Source of the DNA: Peribacter sp043814035
Lineage (GTDB): Bacteria; Patescibacteriota; Gracilibacteria; Peribacterales; Peribacteraceae
DNA: 64,000 nt
Assembly (NCBI GenBank): GCA_043814035.1
Contig: JBDRKJ010000012.1
Span: forward strand, 1 to 64,000
Direction: 5' to 3'
The position numbers and the translations under genes were made by a program. The notes below the pieces were generated by a model. That model did not search any database. It worked only from the letters and a program-made list of their open reading frames with translations, and had not been told where the DNA came from. Below are positions 56,486-64,000 of the stretch, in pieces. Every line of letters starts with the position of its first letter. Position 1 is the first letter of the stretch.

Positions 56486-57247
56486 ATGTTCGACCTCACC
56501 GGAAAAGTCGCCCTCGTTACCGGCGCACAGCGCGGGATGGGACGCGCCGATGCCCTTGCACTGGCAACGCAGGGCGCGACAGTGATCGTGACCGACATCG
56601 ATCTTAAAACATGTGAATCTGTAGTGAAGGAAATCGAAAAAGCCGGCGGAAAGGCGGCGGCGTTCGCACTGAATGTGACAGAGAAGAAGCAGATTGATGC
56701 GGTGTTTGATGCCGTCATCAAACAATTCAAGAGAATCGACATCCTCGTGAACAATGCGGGCATCTTCCGCCCCAAGCCAGCTCTGGAGATGACCGAGGAA
56801 GAGTGGCAACAGACGATCGACGTGAACCTGAAGGGATACTTTCTCTGCGCACAGCGCGCCGCAAAAGAGATGGCCAAACAGAAGTACGGCCGCATCATCA
56901 ACATCGCCTCCATCGCCTGCGGGCAAGTGGGTGCGGGCTTCATAGGCGCCGCACACTATAGCGCTACAAAAGGGGGTGTGATCGGCATGACCGAGACCAT
57001 GGCCCTCGAATGGGCAACGCTCGGCATCACCGTCAACGCCATCGGTCCGGGAGCGATCGACACACCCATGGTCGCCATGATCAAGGACGACCCTGCCTCC
57101 ATGAAAGCCATCACCGACCGCGTGCCGATGAAGAGGATGGGAACACCCGAAGAGATCGCCGCAGCGGTAGTGTTCTTGGCCTCGGAAGAGGCAAGTTACG
57201 TGACTGGAGCTACGCTCTTTGTGGATGGCGGGTATCTTGCGGCCTGA
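56486..57247 (+). CDS. Short-chain dehydrogenase/reductase (SDR)
   Basis: This 253-aa classical SDR has the NAD(P) motif TGAQRGMG, NNAG (LVNNAGIFRP), the catalytic Ser/Tyr/Lys set (IASIACG, YSATKGG) and PGAIDTPM. DIDLK after beta-2 favours NAD over NADP. It is FabG-like, but the substrate is not evident. TATACT about 24 nt upstream is a possible -10. It is followed after 66 nt by the P-type ATPase gene. Confidence 0.92.
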   Translation: MFDLTGKVALVTGAQRGMGRADALALATQGATVIVTDIDLKTCESVVKEIEKAGGKAAAFALNVTEKKQIDAVFDAVIKQFKRIDILVNNAGIFRPKPALEMTEEEWQQTIDVNLKGYFLCAQRAAKEMAKQKYGRIINIASIACGQVGAGFIGAAHYSATKGGVIGMTETMALEWATLGITVNAIGPGAIDTPMVAMIKDDPASMKAITDRVPMKRMGTPEEIAAAVVFLASEEASYVTGATLFVDGGYLAA

Positions 57248-57313
57248 GGAGAACGACCCGTGCGGAATCTGCTTTGCCTTGCCAGACTTCAAACTTTCGC
57301 GAGAATAGAGCGC

Positions 57314-60031
57314 ATGAGCAGCACATCCGCGCAACCCCTCCACACGCCGGACCCCTTTGCAAAGAGTATATGGCACACCATGACGGTGGAAGAAACGGTG
57401 GATGCGCTGCACACGCCCGCGCAGAGCGGACTCAGTGAGGCAGAGGCAGAACGCAGGCTCAAAGAATACGGAGTCAATGAGCTCAAGAAAGTAGATGGAA
57501 TTTCGCCGTGGAAGATTCTCTTCGAGCAAGTAAAGAACGTGCTCATCGTGATCCTGATCATTGCCATCGCCCTCTCGGCAGCACTGGGACATCAAATCGA
57601 AGCTATCACCATCGGTGTTATTGTCGTCTTCGCTGTGCTGCTCGGATTCGTTCAGGAATTTCGTGCGGAGCGTGCTATAGAAGCTCTGCGCAAGATGGCC
57701 GCGCCTCTCGCCACCGTGCTGCGAGGCGGCGAAGAGAAAGACATTCCCGCGCGCGAAATCGTGCCAGGTGACGTAATTTTTCTGGTAGCGGGCAATCGGG
57801 TACCCGCAGACGGACGCGTGATGAAATCGATCAATCTGCACGCCGAAGAAGCACCTCTCACCGGTGAATCCATTCCCGTGGCGAAGGCGATCGAGCCCAT
57901 GCTCAGCGAAAATCCACCCATCGGTGACCGGCACAATATGCTCTTCGCCGGTACGGCCATTACTTACGGCCGCGGCACGATGGTGGTCACGGCTACCGGC
58001 ATGCAGACCGAATTCGGCAAGATCGCTCAACTACTCCAAACAGTGAAAGAGAGCTCCACGCCGCTGCAGCGAAACTTGGACGTGGTAGGCAAGCGCCTCG
58101 CTCAGTGGGCCTCGGTCATCGTCGTTTTCATCGTCGGGGCCGGTATTGTGCGCGGCCAGCCGATTCTCGACATGGTGATCTTCGGTGTGGCGCTGGCTGT
58201 AGCCGTGGTGCCGGAAGCACTGCCCGCCGTCGTGACGATCTCGCTGGCCATCGGCGTGCAGCGCATGGTCAAGCGCAACGCACTCATCCGCCACCTGCCA
58301 GCCGTCGAGACATTGGGGAGCACGTCTGTGATCTGCTCCGACAAAACCGGCACGCTCACTCGAGACGAGATGACCGTGCGCCGCATCTGGATGTGGGATG
58401 AAACGTACGACGTCACCGGGAGCGGCTATGAACCCAAAGGGGAATTCCAAAAGGACAAACAGCGCATCGATCCGCCTGAGGCACTCCGCGACATGCTGCG
58501 TGCCGCCGTGCTCGCTTCGGATACGCGGCTCGTGCGCGGAGAGGGAGGCACGTGGGGTATCAAAGGCGATCCCACCGAGGGATCACTCGTCGTGGTCGCG
58601 ACCAAAGCCGGCGTGCACAAAGATCAGGAGGATGAACTCGCTCCCCGCAAAGCCGAGATTCCCTTCACATCGGAATCCAAACGGATGGTGACTCTACTTG
58701 AGACACCACAAGGTCTCACTGCACACGCAAAAGGTGCTCCCGAAGTGATTGTGGAATCGTGCGGATTCATCCGCATGCCCGAAGGAATAATCCCCTTCAC
58801 TCCTGATGTGAAAGACAGAGTTCTTACGGCTGCCCGTTCGATGGCCAATGATGCACTGCGTCTGCTGGCAATCGCCACCAAAGAAACCGACGACATTACC
58901 GACACAGGAGAGGGCATGATCTTTCTTGGGCTCATCGGCATGATTGATCCTCCGCGCGAAGAGGCGCAAGCAGCTGTGCATCGCTGCGAGGAGGCCGGCA
59001 TTCGTGTGATAATGATCACAGGTGATCACCCCATCACCGCACAAGCCGTAGCAAAGGAGCTCGGACTTCTGCACAACAACCGCGTGGTCACGGGCCAAGG
59101 TCTCGACGCCATGAACGATGTGGAACTGGAATCCAGCATCGGGAGTATCGACGTCTTCGCCCGCGTTTCACCGGCCCACAAGTTGCGAGTCGTCACCGCT
59201 CTGCAGAAGCAGGGCCGTATCGTGGCCATGACGGGTGACGGTGTAAATGACGCACCAGCGCTCAAGAAAGCGGATGTGGGTGTGGCCATGGGTATCTCGG
59301 GCACCGACGTGAGCCGCGAGGCCGCAGACATGACCCTCACAGATGATAACTTCGCCTCGATCGTGGCAGCGGTAGAGGAGGGGCGTGCCATCTTCGGCAA
59401 CATCAAGAAGTATCTCATGTACCTGCTCTCTTCGAACATCGGGGAGCTCTTGCTCATGGTTGGCGCGACCCTGCTCGGTATACCCTTGCCCTTGAGCGCC
59501 GTGCAGATTCTGTACGTGAACCTGGCAACCGACGGCCTGCCCGCACTCGCACTGGCAGTGGATCCTGCAGAGCGCGACCTCATGCGTCGCCCGCCGCGCG
59601 ACTCCAAGGGCAGGATTTTCAGTCGCTCCGTAGTGTTTCTCATGCTGCTCGGAGGATTCTGGTCCGCCTGCGCTAACCTCGGCCTCTTCGTGTGGGCCTC
59701 CGCGTCGGGCCGACCGCTTGCAGAGGCAATGACCATGACATTCCTCTCGCTCGTGCTCATTCAGTTTTTCAAAGCGTACAACTTCCGCTCTGATCACGAC
59801 TCCGTGCTGCGTGGGCTCTTCAGTAATCGTTGGCTTAATATTTCCATCTTCTGGGAAATCCTGCTGCTCATCGCCATTGTGTACTGGCCCGTACTACAAC
59901 ATCCCTTCGGCACGTTCGCCGTCACAGGGCGCGACTGGATGATTATCCTGCTCCTTGCGGCGACGGTGATTCCCGTGCTCGAAACCGGTAAGTGGATGAT
60001 TCGACGTGGTATGTTCGGCCTGCACCTCTGA
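57314..60031 (+). CDS. Cation-transporting P-type ATPase (P2 type)
   Basis: This 905-aa protein has the N-terminal cation-ATPase domain (HTMTVEETVDALHTP). LTGESIPV is the actuator motif. PEALP in M4 resembles the PEGLP of Ca2+ pumps. The phosphorylation site is DKTGTLT (about residue 343), and GDGVNDAPAL is in the P domain. Four C-terminal TM helices follow. It is closest to Ca2+ (SERCA/PMCA-like) pumps; the ion is not proven. ATG 57314 fits the family better than GTG 57260. Confidence 0.93.
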   Translation: MSSTSAQPLHTPDPFAKSIWHTMTVEETVDALHTPAQSGLSEAEAERRLKEYGVNELKKVDGISPWKILFEQVKNVLIVILIIAIALSAALGHQIEAITIGVIVVFAVLLGFVQEFRAERAIEALRKMAAPLATVLRGGEEKDIPAREIVPGDVIFLVAGNRVPADGRVMKSINLHAEEAPLTGESIPVAKAIEPMLSENPPIGDRHNMLFAGTAITYGRGTMVVTATGMQTEFGKIAQLLQTVKESSTPLQRNLDVVGKRLAQWASVIVVFIVGAGIVRGQPILDMVIFGVALAVAVVPEALPAVVTISLAIGVQRMVKRNALIRHLPAVETLGSTSVICSDKTGTLTRDEMTVRRIWMWDETYDVTGSGYEPKGEFQKDKQRIDPPEALRDMLRAAVLASDTRLVRGEGGTWGIKGDPTEGSLVVVATKAGVHKDQEDELAPRKAEIPFTSESKRMVTLLETPQGLTAHAKGAPEVIVESCGFIRMPEGIIPFTPDVKDRVLTAARSMANDALRLLAIATKETDDITDTGEGMIFLGLIGMIDPPREEAQAAVHRCEEAGIRVIMITGDHPITAQAVAKELGLLHNNRVVTGQGLDAMNDVELESSIGSIDVFARVSPAHKLRVVTALQKQGRIVAMTGDGVNDAPALKKADVGVAMGISGTDVSREAADMTLTDDNFASIVAAVEEGRAIFGNIKKYLMYLLSSNIGELLLMVGATLLGIPLPLSAVQILYVNLATDGLPALALAVDPAERDLMRRPPRDSKGRIFSRSVVFLMLLGGFWSACANLGLFVWASASGRPLAEAMTMTFLSLVLIQFFKAYNFRSDHDSVLRGLFSNRWLNISIFWEILLLIAIVYWPVLQHPFGTFAVTGRDWMIILLLAATVIPVLETGKWMIRRGMFGLHL

Positions 60032-60069
60032 AGTCACGCTACAGCAAGAGCTGAAAGCCATTGCAATAA

Positions 60070-60200
60070 AATATGCGCGGCGAAGCGGTGGGTGGCTCCG
60101 CCGGGCCCCACCGCTGGCCGAAGGTCCCCGGAGGGAAGCGACACCGCTTAAGGGAAAAGAGAGCTCATGAGAGAAAAACCGTATGGTTTGTCTTTCATGA
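60070..60200. repeat. Structured dispersed repeat, copy 3 of 3
   Basis: An altered GC-rich part (AGCGGTGGG/CCCACCGCT) precedes the same linker (CTTAAGGGAAAAGAGAGCTC) and distal hairpin (ATGAGAGA-AAACC/GGTTT-TCTTTCAT, loop GTAT). It lies between the convergent ATPase and rlmH genes, a few bases after the rlmH stop, as copy 2 does after the PurD-like gene. Confidence 0.7.
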
Positions 60201-60205
60201 ATCAA

Positions 60206-60673
60206 TCACGCGTGGTGGTATCCGCTCCCTCTCTGAATCTCGCTTGCGCGGTAGAGCTGCTCGAGAACAAGGATGCGCACGAACTCATGTGCCAGCGTGA
60301 GCCGTGACAGGGACACAAGGCAATCACTGCGATCCCGCACCACATTAGAAACGCCGTATGCTCCTCCAATGATGAGCGTGAGAGGGGTTCCCAGATCCCG
60401 TAGCTTGCCGAGCTCCTGCGCAAGCTCGCCACTGGTCCACTCCTCGCCGCGCTCGTCGAGCAACCAGACAATGCCTTCCCGACGGCTCAGGATTTTTAGC
60501 ACTGCATCAGACTCCTCTCTCACCTGCCCCTCCGAATCCTTTCGCTTGCTTGCGGCAAGTTCCAAAAGTTCAAACGAGGCGCCACGCGAGAGACGGTCAC
60601 GGTACGTCGCAATTCCTTCCCGCACCCAGGGCGTCTTGAGTGAGCCGACGCAGAGCAGGGTGATCTTCTGCAT
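60206..60673 (-). CDS. rlmH: 23S rRNA pseudouridine1915 N3-methyltransferase
   Basis: This 155-aa SPOUT enzyme methylates pseudouridine in helix 69. LLDERGEEWTSGELAQ, LIIGGAYGVS and LSRLTLAHEFVRILVLEQLY, then the C-terminal GSGYHH, are all canonical. ATG 60673 (MQKITLLCVGSLK) matches the family; TACCTT lies about 6 nt upstream. Confidence 0.96.
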   Translation of the reverse strand: MQKITLLCVGSLKTPWVREGIATYRDRLSRGASFELLELAASKRKDSEGQVREESDAVLKILSRREGIVWLLDERGEEWTSGELAQELGKLRDLGTPLTLIIGGAYGVSNVVRDRSDCLVSLSRLTLAHEFVRILVLEQLYRASEIQRGSGYHHA

Positions 60674-60703
60674 GCCACTAAGGTACACGAAAATCCGCAG
60701 GCA

Positions 60704-62233
60704 CTATTTGCGCTGCAGCAAGCTCACCGCCTCGATGTGCGCCGTGTGCGGAAAGAGGTCTACTGGCTGTACTGTGCGCAGTTCGTAACCTGCCTTGAGG
60801 AACTCGCCTAAGTCACGCGCAAATGTCGCCATGTTGCATGAGACGTACACGATCTTGTCGGGCTTGTGGGCGATCACCGCCTCGCGCGCATCGGGGTGCA
60901 GCCCTGCCCGTGGCGGATCCACAACAATGACATTGAATTTGTACTTGGACCCGGGCTTAAGCTGCTCGTTGAGCACCTGTTCGGTGCGCCCACGGTAGAA
61001 GCTGATGTTGCCAATGCGATTCTTGCCGGCACTCTTGAGTGCATCTTCGATGGCCGAGGGATGACTCTCGATCCCCACAACCTTCTCACAGAATCGCGAG
61101 AGGTACTGGCCGATCGTGCCCATGCCACAGTACGCATCCAGCACCGTATCGCGAGGACTCAAGTCTGCCGCCGCTGCCACAGCCTGATAGAGCTTTTCAG
61201 CGCCGAGCGTGTTGGTCTGGAAGAAAGAGAAGGGTGAAATCTCGAACGAGAGGTCGAAAAGTCTCTCGGTAATGGTGGGCTTACCCGTGAGACAGTGAAT
61301 CTTGGGATTTTCGGGTTTGTCGTTAAGACCCAGATGCTCGACGACGAGCAGAGAGGCTAAGCCCGAACGCCCGCCGAACCGCATGAAGTGCTGAAACAAC
61401 GGCTCGAGCTCTTTCTTACGTGCATTCACGAGGAAGGCAATCATCTGTTCGCCAGTGTTGATGCCACGCCGCAGTAGCAGAATGCGCAACATGCCGCGGT
61501 GTGTTTTGGGATTGTAGACCGGGAGTTTTGTCTCGCGCATGAACCGCTGCACATCGGTGAGTAGAGTCGGTAGTTGCTCGTCGTACAGGTGGCACTCCGA
61601 AACCGGCAGAATCGTGGACCATTGACCCGGCAGATGAAACCCGACGGAAGGATTTTCGTCGATGAACTGGCGCCGGCCGTTCTTTTCCTCACTGTGCATG
61701 GATTCGAAACCGAACGACATCTCCAACTTGTTGCGGTAGTGAAAGACCTGCGGACTCGGAATAATCTTGAGCACGCGGCCACCGAGTGATGCACGTACAG
61801 AAGCATCTGCAGGCGTGAGATGTGAGAGTGTCTCGCGTACAATATCCTCTTTGTACTGAATCTGCTTTATGTACGAAAGCTGCTGCCACACGCACCCACC
61901 ACAACTGTGACAATGCTGACACTTGGGCATCACTTCATCCTTGGAGCGCTTGAGTACTTTCTCGATTTTGGCCTCAGCGTAGCTGTCACGATTTTTTGTA
62001 ATCACGATTTCTACCTTCTGCCCGGGTAGCGCGCCCGTCACGAATACAGGAATCTTGTCGACATGGGCGAGCCCTGCGCCGCCGTGCGTGAGCTTTTCGA
62101 TGCTCACCGTATGTCGCTGGCCGGGCTTCAGTGAAGCCGTTTTGGGAGCGGATCCTGAAGGAACGGAGCCCTCCTGAAGCCCTTCTTGCCCGGGTGTTTG
62201 CCCAAGATCTTCTTGTGCGGACATTGTTGACAT
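60704..62233 (-). CDS. 23S rRNA (uracil-5-)-methyltransferase, RumA/RlmD type
   Basis: This 509-aa enzyme has a TRAM domain (LKPGQRHTVSIEKLTHGGAG), a 4Fe-4S site (CQHCHSCGGCVWQQL) and a SAM methyltransferase domain. The latter contains LDAYCGMGTIGQYL, VVDPPRAGLHPDA and the catalytic Cys in YVSCNMATFARDL. It adds the 5-methyl group to uridine in 23S rRNA (or tRNA). GGAG just before ATG 62233 is one of the few Shine-Dalgarno-like sites here; ATG 62224 is an alternative. Confidence 0.92.
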   Translation of the reverse strand: MSTMSAQEDLGQTPGQEGLQEGSVPSGSAPKTASLKPGQRHTVSIEKLTHGGAGLAHVDKIPVFVTGALPGQKVEIVITKNRDSYAEAKIEKVLKRSKDEVMPKCQHCHSCGGCVWQQLSYIKQIQYKEDIVRETLSHLTPADASVRASLGGRVLKIIPSPQVFHYRNKLEMSFGFESMHSEEKNGRRQFIDENPSVGFHLPGQWSTILPVSECHLYDEQLPTLLTDVQRFMRETKLPVYNPKTHRGMLRILLLRRGINTGEQMIAFLVNARKKELEPLFQHFMRFGGRSGLASLLVVEHLGLNDKPENPKIHCLTGKPTITERLFDLSFEISPFSFFQTNTLGAEKLYQAVAAAADLSPRDTVLDAYCGMGTIGQYLSRFCEKVVGIESHPSAIEDALKSAGKNRIGNISFYRGRTEQVLNEQLKPGSKYKFNVIVVDPPRAGLHPDAREAVIAHKPDKIVYVSCNMATFARDLGEFLKAGYELRTVQPVDLFPHTAHIEAVSLLQRK

Positions 62234-62278
62234 TACTCCAAAATAGTAGTATAAATAACACCTTTTTACTGCTCTCAC

Positions 62279-63205
62279 GTGCGAGGAAAAACCTTTCTCA
62301 TTATCGGCATCGCTCTCACGCTTAGCAACGCGTCCGGACCAACCGGAACCATTGCAAGTATAGCACAAGAGCCCTTTGCCGCAAGGCCAGAGGCCGTTGT
62401 GCAAGCATTGCCGACCGTCTCACTGCTCCCCCTCCCTGAAGAATCGCACGAGGCGCGTCCCGGTTCACGCATCCTCTCAAAGCAACGCACATGGGAACCC
62501 GTGCCCATCATCGTGCAGAAGGCACCCGCAGCCCCGAAGGTATTGCAGCACACGTTCCTCTCCGTAGTGGATCAGCCGGATATTCAGGAACGACATAAGA
62601 TCATCGCCGATGAAGTATTGCGTCTGCTCCCAACAAGTTGCACGAATCAGCTCAAGAATTTCTACGTTCGCTACGACAAGCCGGAACGCCGAGGGCTGGC
62701 CGGTAAGAGCACCATCATTCTTGATGGCACCCTGCCCGACAAGGAGTTTCGCGCCGTACTCATTCATGAAGCTTTAGGGCACGTGTTTGACTTAGGATGC
62801 CTCGTTGGTTCGCCGCTTGCGGGGGACAGCATCTTCAAAGACGGAAACGAGCCGATCTTCCGCGACGACCCTAGTCTCTCGTTCTATCGTATCTCGTGGT
62901 TCGACAGTACGCATCAGCGAAGCGAGACGCGACCGGAAGATTTCGTGAGTGGCTACTCCACATCGGATCCCTTCGAGGATCTAGCCGAGAGTGCCATCTA
63001 CTACCTCTTGCAGAACGAGGCATTCACCCAGCGCGCCCTGACAAACTCCGTTCTCGCCTCGAAGTTGAAATGGCTACAGGCATTCCTACCGGTGAATCCG
63101 GCCATTGTTGCGACACCCGGTGAAGGATGGGATGGCTCAGTCCCCTGGGATGTCACCAAACTGGCCTACACGTGGAAAAACCCCGCGATTGTCGCGCGAC
63201 AGTAA
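62279..63205 (+). CDS. Secreted putative zinc metalloprotein
   Basis: This 308-aa protein has an N-terminal signal-like segment (KTFLIIGIALTLSNASG) and a Pro-rich spacer. The core contains LIHEALGHVFDLG, an HExxxH motif rather than HExxH. A later DPFEDLAESAIYYLL could supply a third ligand. A peptidase role is likely but unproven. The GTG start is divergent from rlmD, and their promoters overlap (TATAAA/TATACT near 62250). Confidence 0.6.
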   Translation: MRGKTFLIIGIALTLSNASGPTGTIASIAQEPFAARPEAVVQALPTVSLLPLPEESHEARPGSRILSKQRTWEPVPIIVQKAPAAPKVLQHTFLSVVDQPDIQERHKIIADEVLRLLPTSCTNQLKNFYVRYDKPERRGLAGKSTIILDGTLPDKEFRAVLIHEALGHVFDLGCLVGSPLAGDSIFKDGNEPIFRDDPSLSFYRISWFDSTHQRSETRPEDFVSGYSTSDPFEDLAESAIYYLLQNEAFTQRALTNSVLASKLKWLQAFLPVNPAIVATPGEGWDGSVPWDVTKLAYTWKNPAIVARQ

Positions 63206-63240
63206 GCTACCGGCGATACGCTATTCGCGATAAGCTACGC

Positions 63241-64000
63241 ATGATTCTCTTTTGTATGTCTCGCTCACGCCTCCTTCTTCTACTCTGGCTCCTCTCAGAC
63301 CTCCTTCTGTTCGTCGGTCTCTATGTCTTAGCGTACTTCATGCGCGTGGGATGGATTCTCTCGACGAACTTTCCGTTCCTCCCCTTTCTCACCACCACCT
63401 TACTGGTGGCACCAGTCTGGCTACTCGTGCTGGGTACCACACGGACATTCGCCCTCACAAGGAATCAGAGGACACTACGCAATGCCGCGTACATCGCATA
63501 CGCCGCTCTTGTGGGAGTGTCGCTGTTCACGCTCGCATTCTACTTCCGCTACAAGACATCATTCCAAGGCGTGAGCAGACTGCTACTGCTCGAAACCTTC
63601 TTTCTCACAGCGGGCGGCATCTGGGCATGGCACCTCGTCTTCGATGTATTCAGGAGGATCGCACTGAGAATGTCGCCACCCAGTTTTCCCACACTCATTG
63701 TGGGGCTCACACGCGAATCGAAGGCCCTCATCACAGAGCTAAACCGACACCGCAATCCACTCGTGCCAGTGGCCATCTTAGATGGGCAGGGAGCAAAGGA
63801 AACAGATGTCGACGGTGTTCCGGTGCTCGGCAAACTCGATCGGCTCGAAGAGACGTTGCAACAGAAGAAGGTCACGCACCTTATTCAATGCAGCAACCTC
63901 GAGCAGAGCTTGAATCTCTTAAGCGCTTGCCGGCAGAAAGGCATGACCTACATCCTGCTCCCCTCCGTGCTGGGCATCGTGGAACGCGATGAGCACGTAG
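63241..64000 (+). CDS. Polyprenyl glycosylphosphotransferase, N-terminal part
   Basis: The frame runs off the window end. Four or five TM helices (LLLLLWLLSDLLLFVGLYVL onward) are followed by a CoA_binding_3-like cytoplasmic domain (FPTLIVGLTRESKALITELN, VDGVPVLGKLDRLE). This is the layout of WbaP/Cps2E-type initiating sugar transferases; the catalytic domain would lie beyond 64000. ATG 63256 is an alternative start. The short gap before it (63206-63240) is a small direct-repeat sequence. Confidence 0.75.
   Translation, partial: MILFCMSRSRLLLLLWLLSDLLLFVGLYVLAYFMRVGWILSTNFPFLPFLTTTLLVAPVWLLVLGTTRTFALTRNQRTLRNAAYIAYAALVGVSLFTLAFYFRYKTSFQGVSRLLLLETFFLTAGGIWAWHLVFDVFRRIALRMSPPSFPTLIVGLTRESKALITELNRHRNPLVPVAILDGQGAKETDVDGVPVLGKLDRLEETLQQKKVTHLIQCSNLEQSLNLLSACRQKGMTYILLPSVLGIVERDEHV

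Overview
The window reads as chromosomal DNA of a small-genome bacterium of the Patescibacteria (CPR) type, most like Peribacteria or Peregrinibacteria. That placement is inference from three things: an S-layer-homology protein with a serine-rich linker, pathway fragments rather than pathways, and many proteins of no recognisable family. TGA is used as a stop codon (several ATGA stop/start overlaps), which argues against the recoded Gracilibacteria/Absconditabacteria. Many start codons lack a Shine-Dalgarno sequence and instead have a -10-like hexamer 6-11 nt upstream, so leaderless mRNAs look common.

Layout. 1-0.8 kb: end of an IS30 transposase and a dCMP-deaminase-like gene. 1-12.3 kb: valS with a structured leader, small proteins, a K+ channel, pnp, then a trpR-like / unknown / PhzE-type anthranilate synthase cassette lying between pnp and rpsO. 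12.5-18.1 kb: rmuC, a small protein, a PcrA/UvrD helicase and an S-layer protein. 18.1-20.5 kb: proB and two unknown genes, each behind its own promoter, short leader peptide and terminator. 20.5-28 kb: ksgA-comEC, a PurD-like ATP-grasp protein, a TMTC-like TPR membrane protein, two GIY-YIG proteins and tRNA-Glu(UUC). 28-35.7 kb: pyrD-pyrK, yhhQ, pyrG, a secreted protein, a YtxH-like protein, proS and a DUF212 protein. 35.8-45.5 kb: a RecB-like nuclease, then a five-gene 8.8-kb operon of unknown envelope-type proteins. 45.6-64 kb: hpf, DUF3048, rplY, GT2, a uvrC carrying an inserted GNAT domain, tRNA-Glu(CUC), cspA, a PMT-like enzyme, an ADP-forming acyl-CoA synthetase, an SDR, a P-type ATPase, rlmH, rlmD, a secreted metalloprotein and the start of a polyprenyl glycosylphosphotransferase.

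How it fits together. The strongest signal is regulatory. Four loci have the layout of ribosome-mediated transcription attenuators with amino-acid-matched control codons: a Trp codon before the anthranilate-synthase gene, Phe/Tyr runs before two unknown genes, and Pro codons before proB. The trp cassette also has a TrpR-family gene and an 18-bp GTAC-N10-GTAC palindrome, the geometry of the E. coli trp operator, over the next promoter. Short dispersed repeats are frequent, and several are fused in frame into housekeeping genes (pnp, uvrC, a glycosyltransferase).
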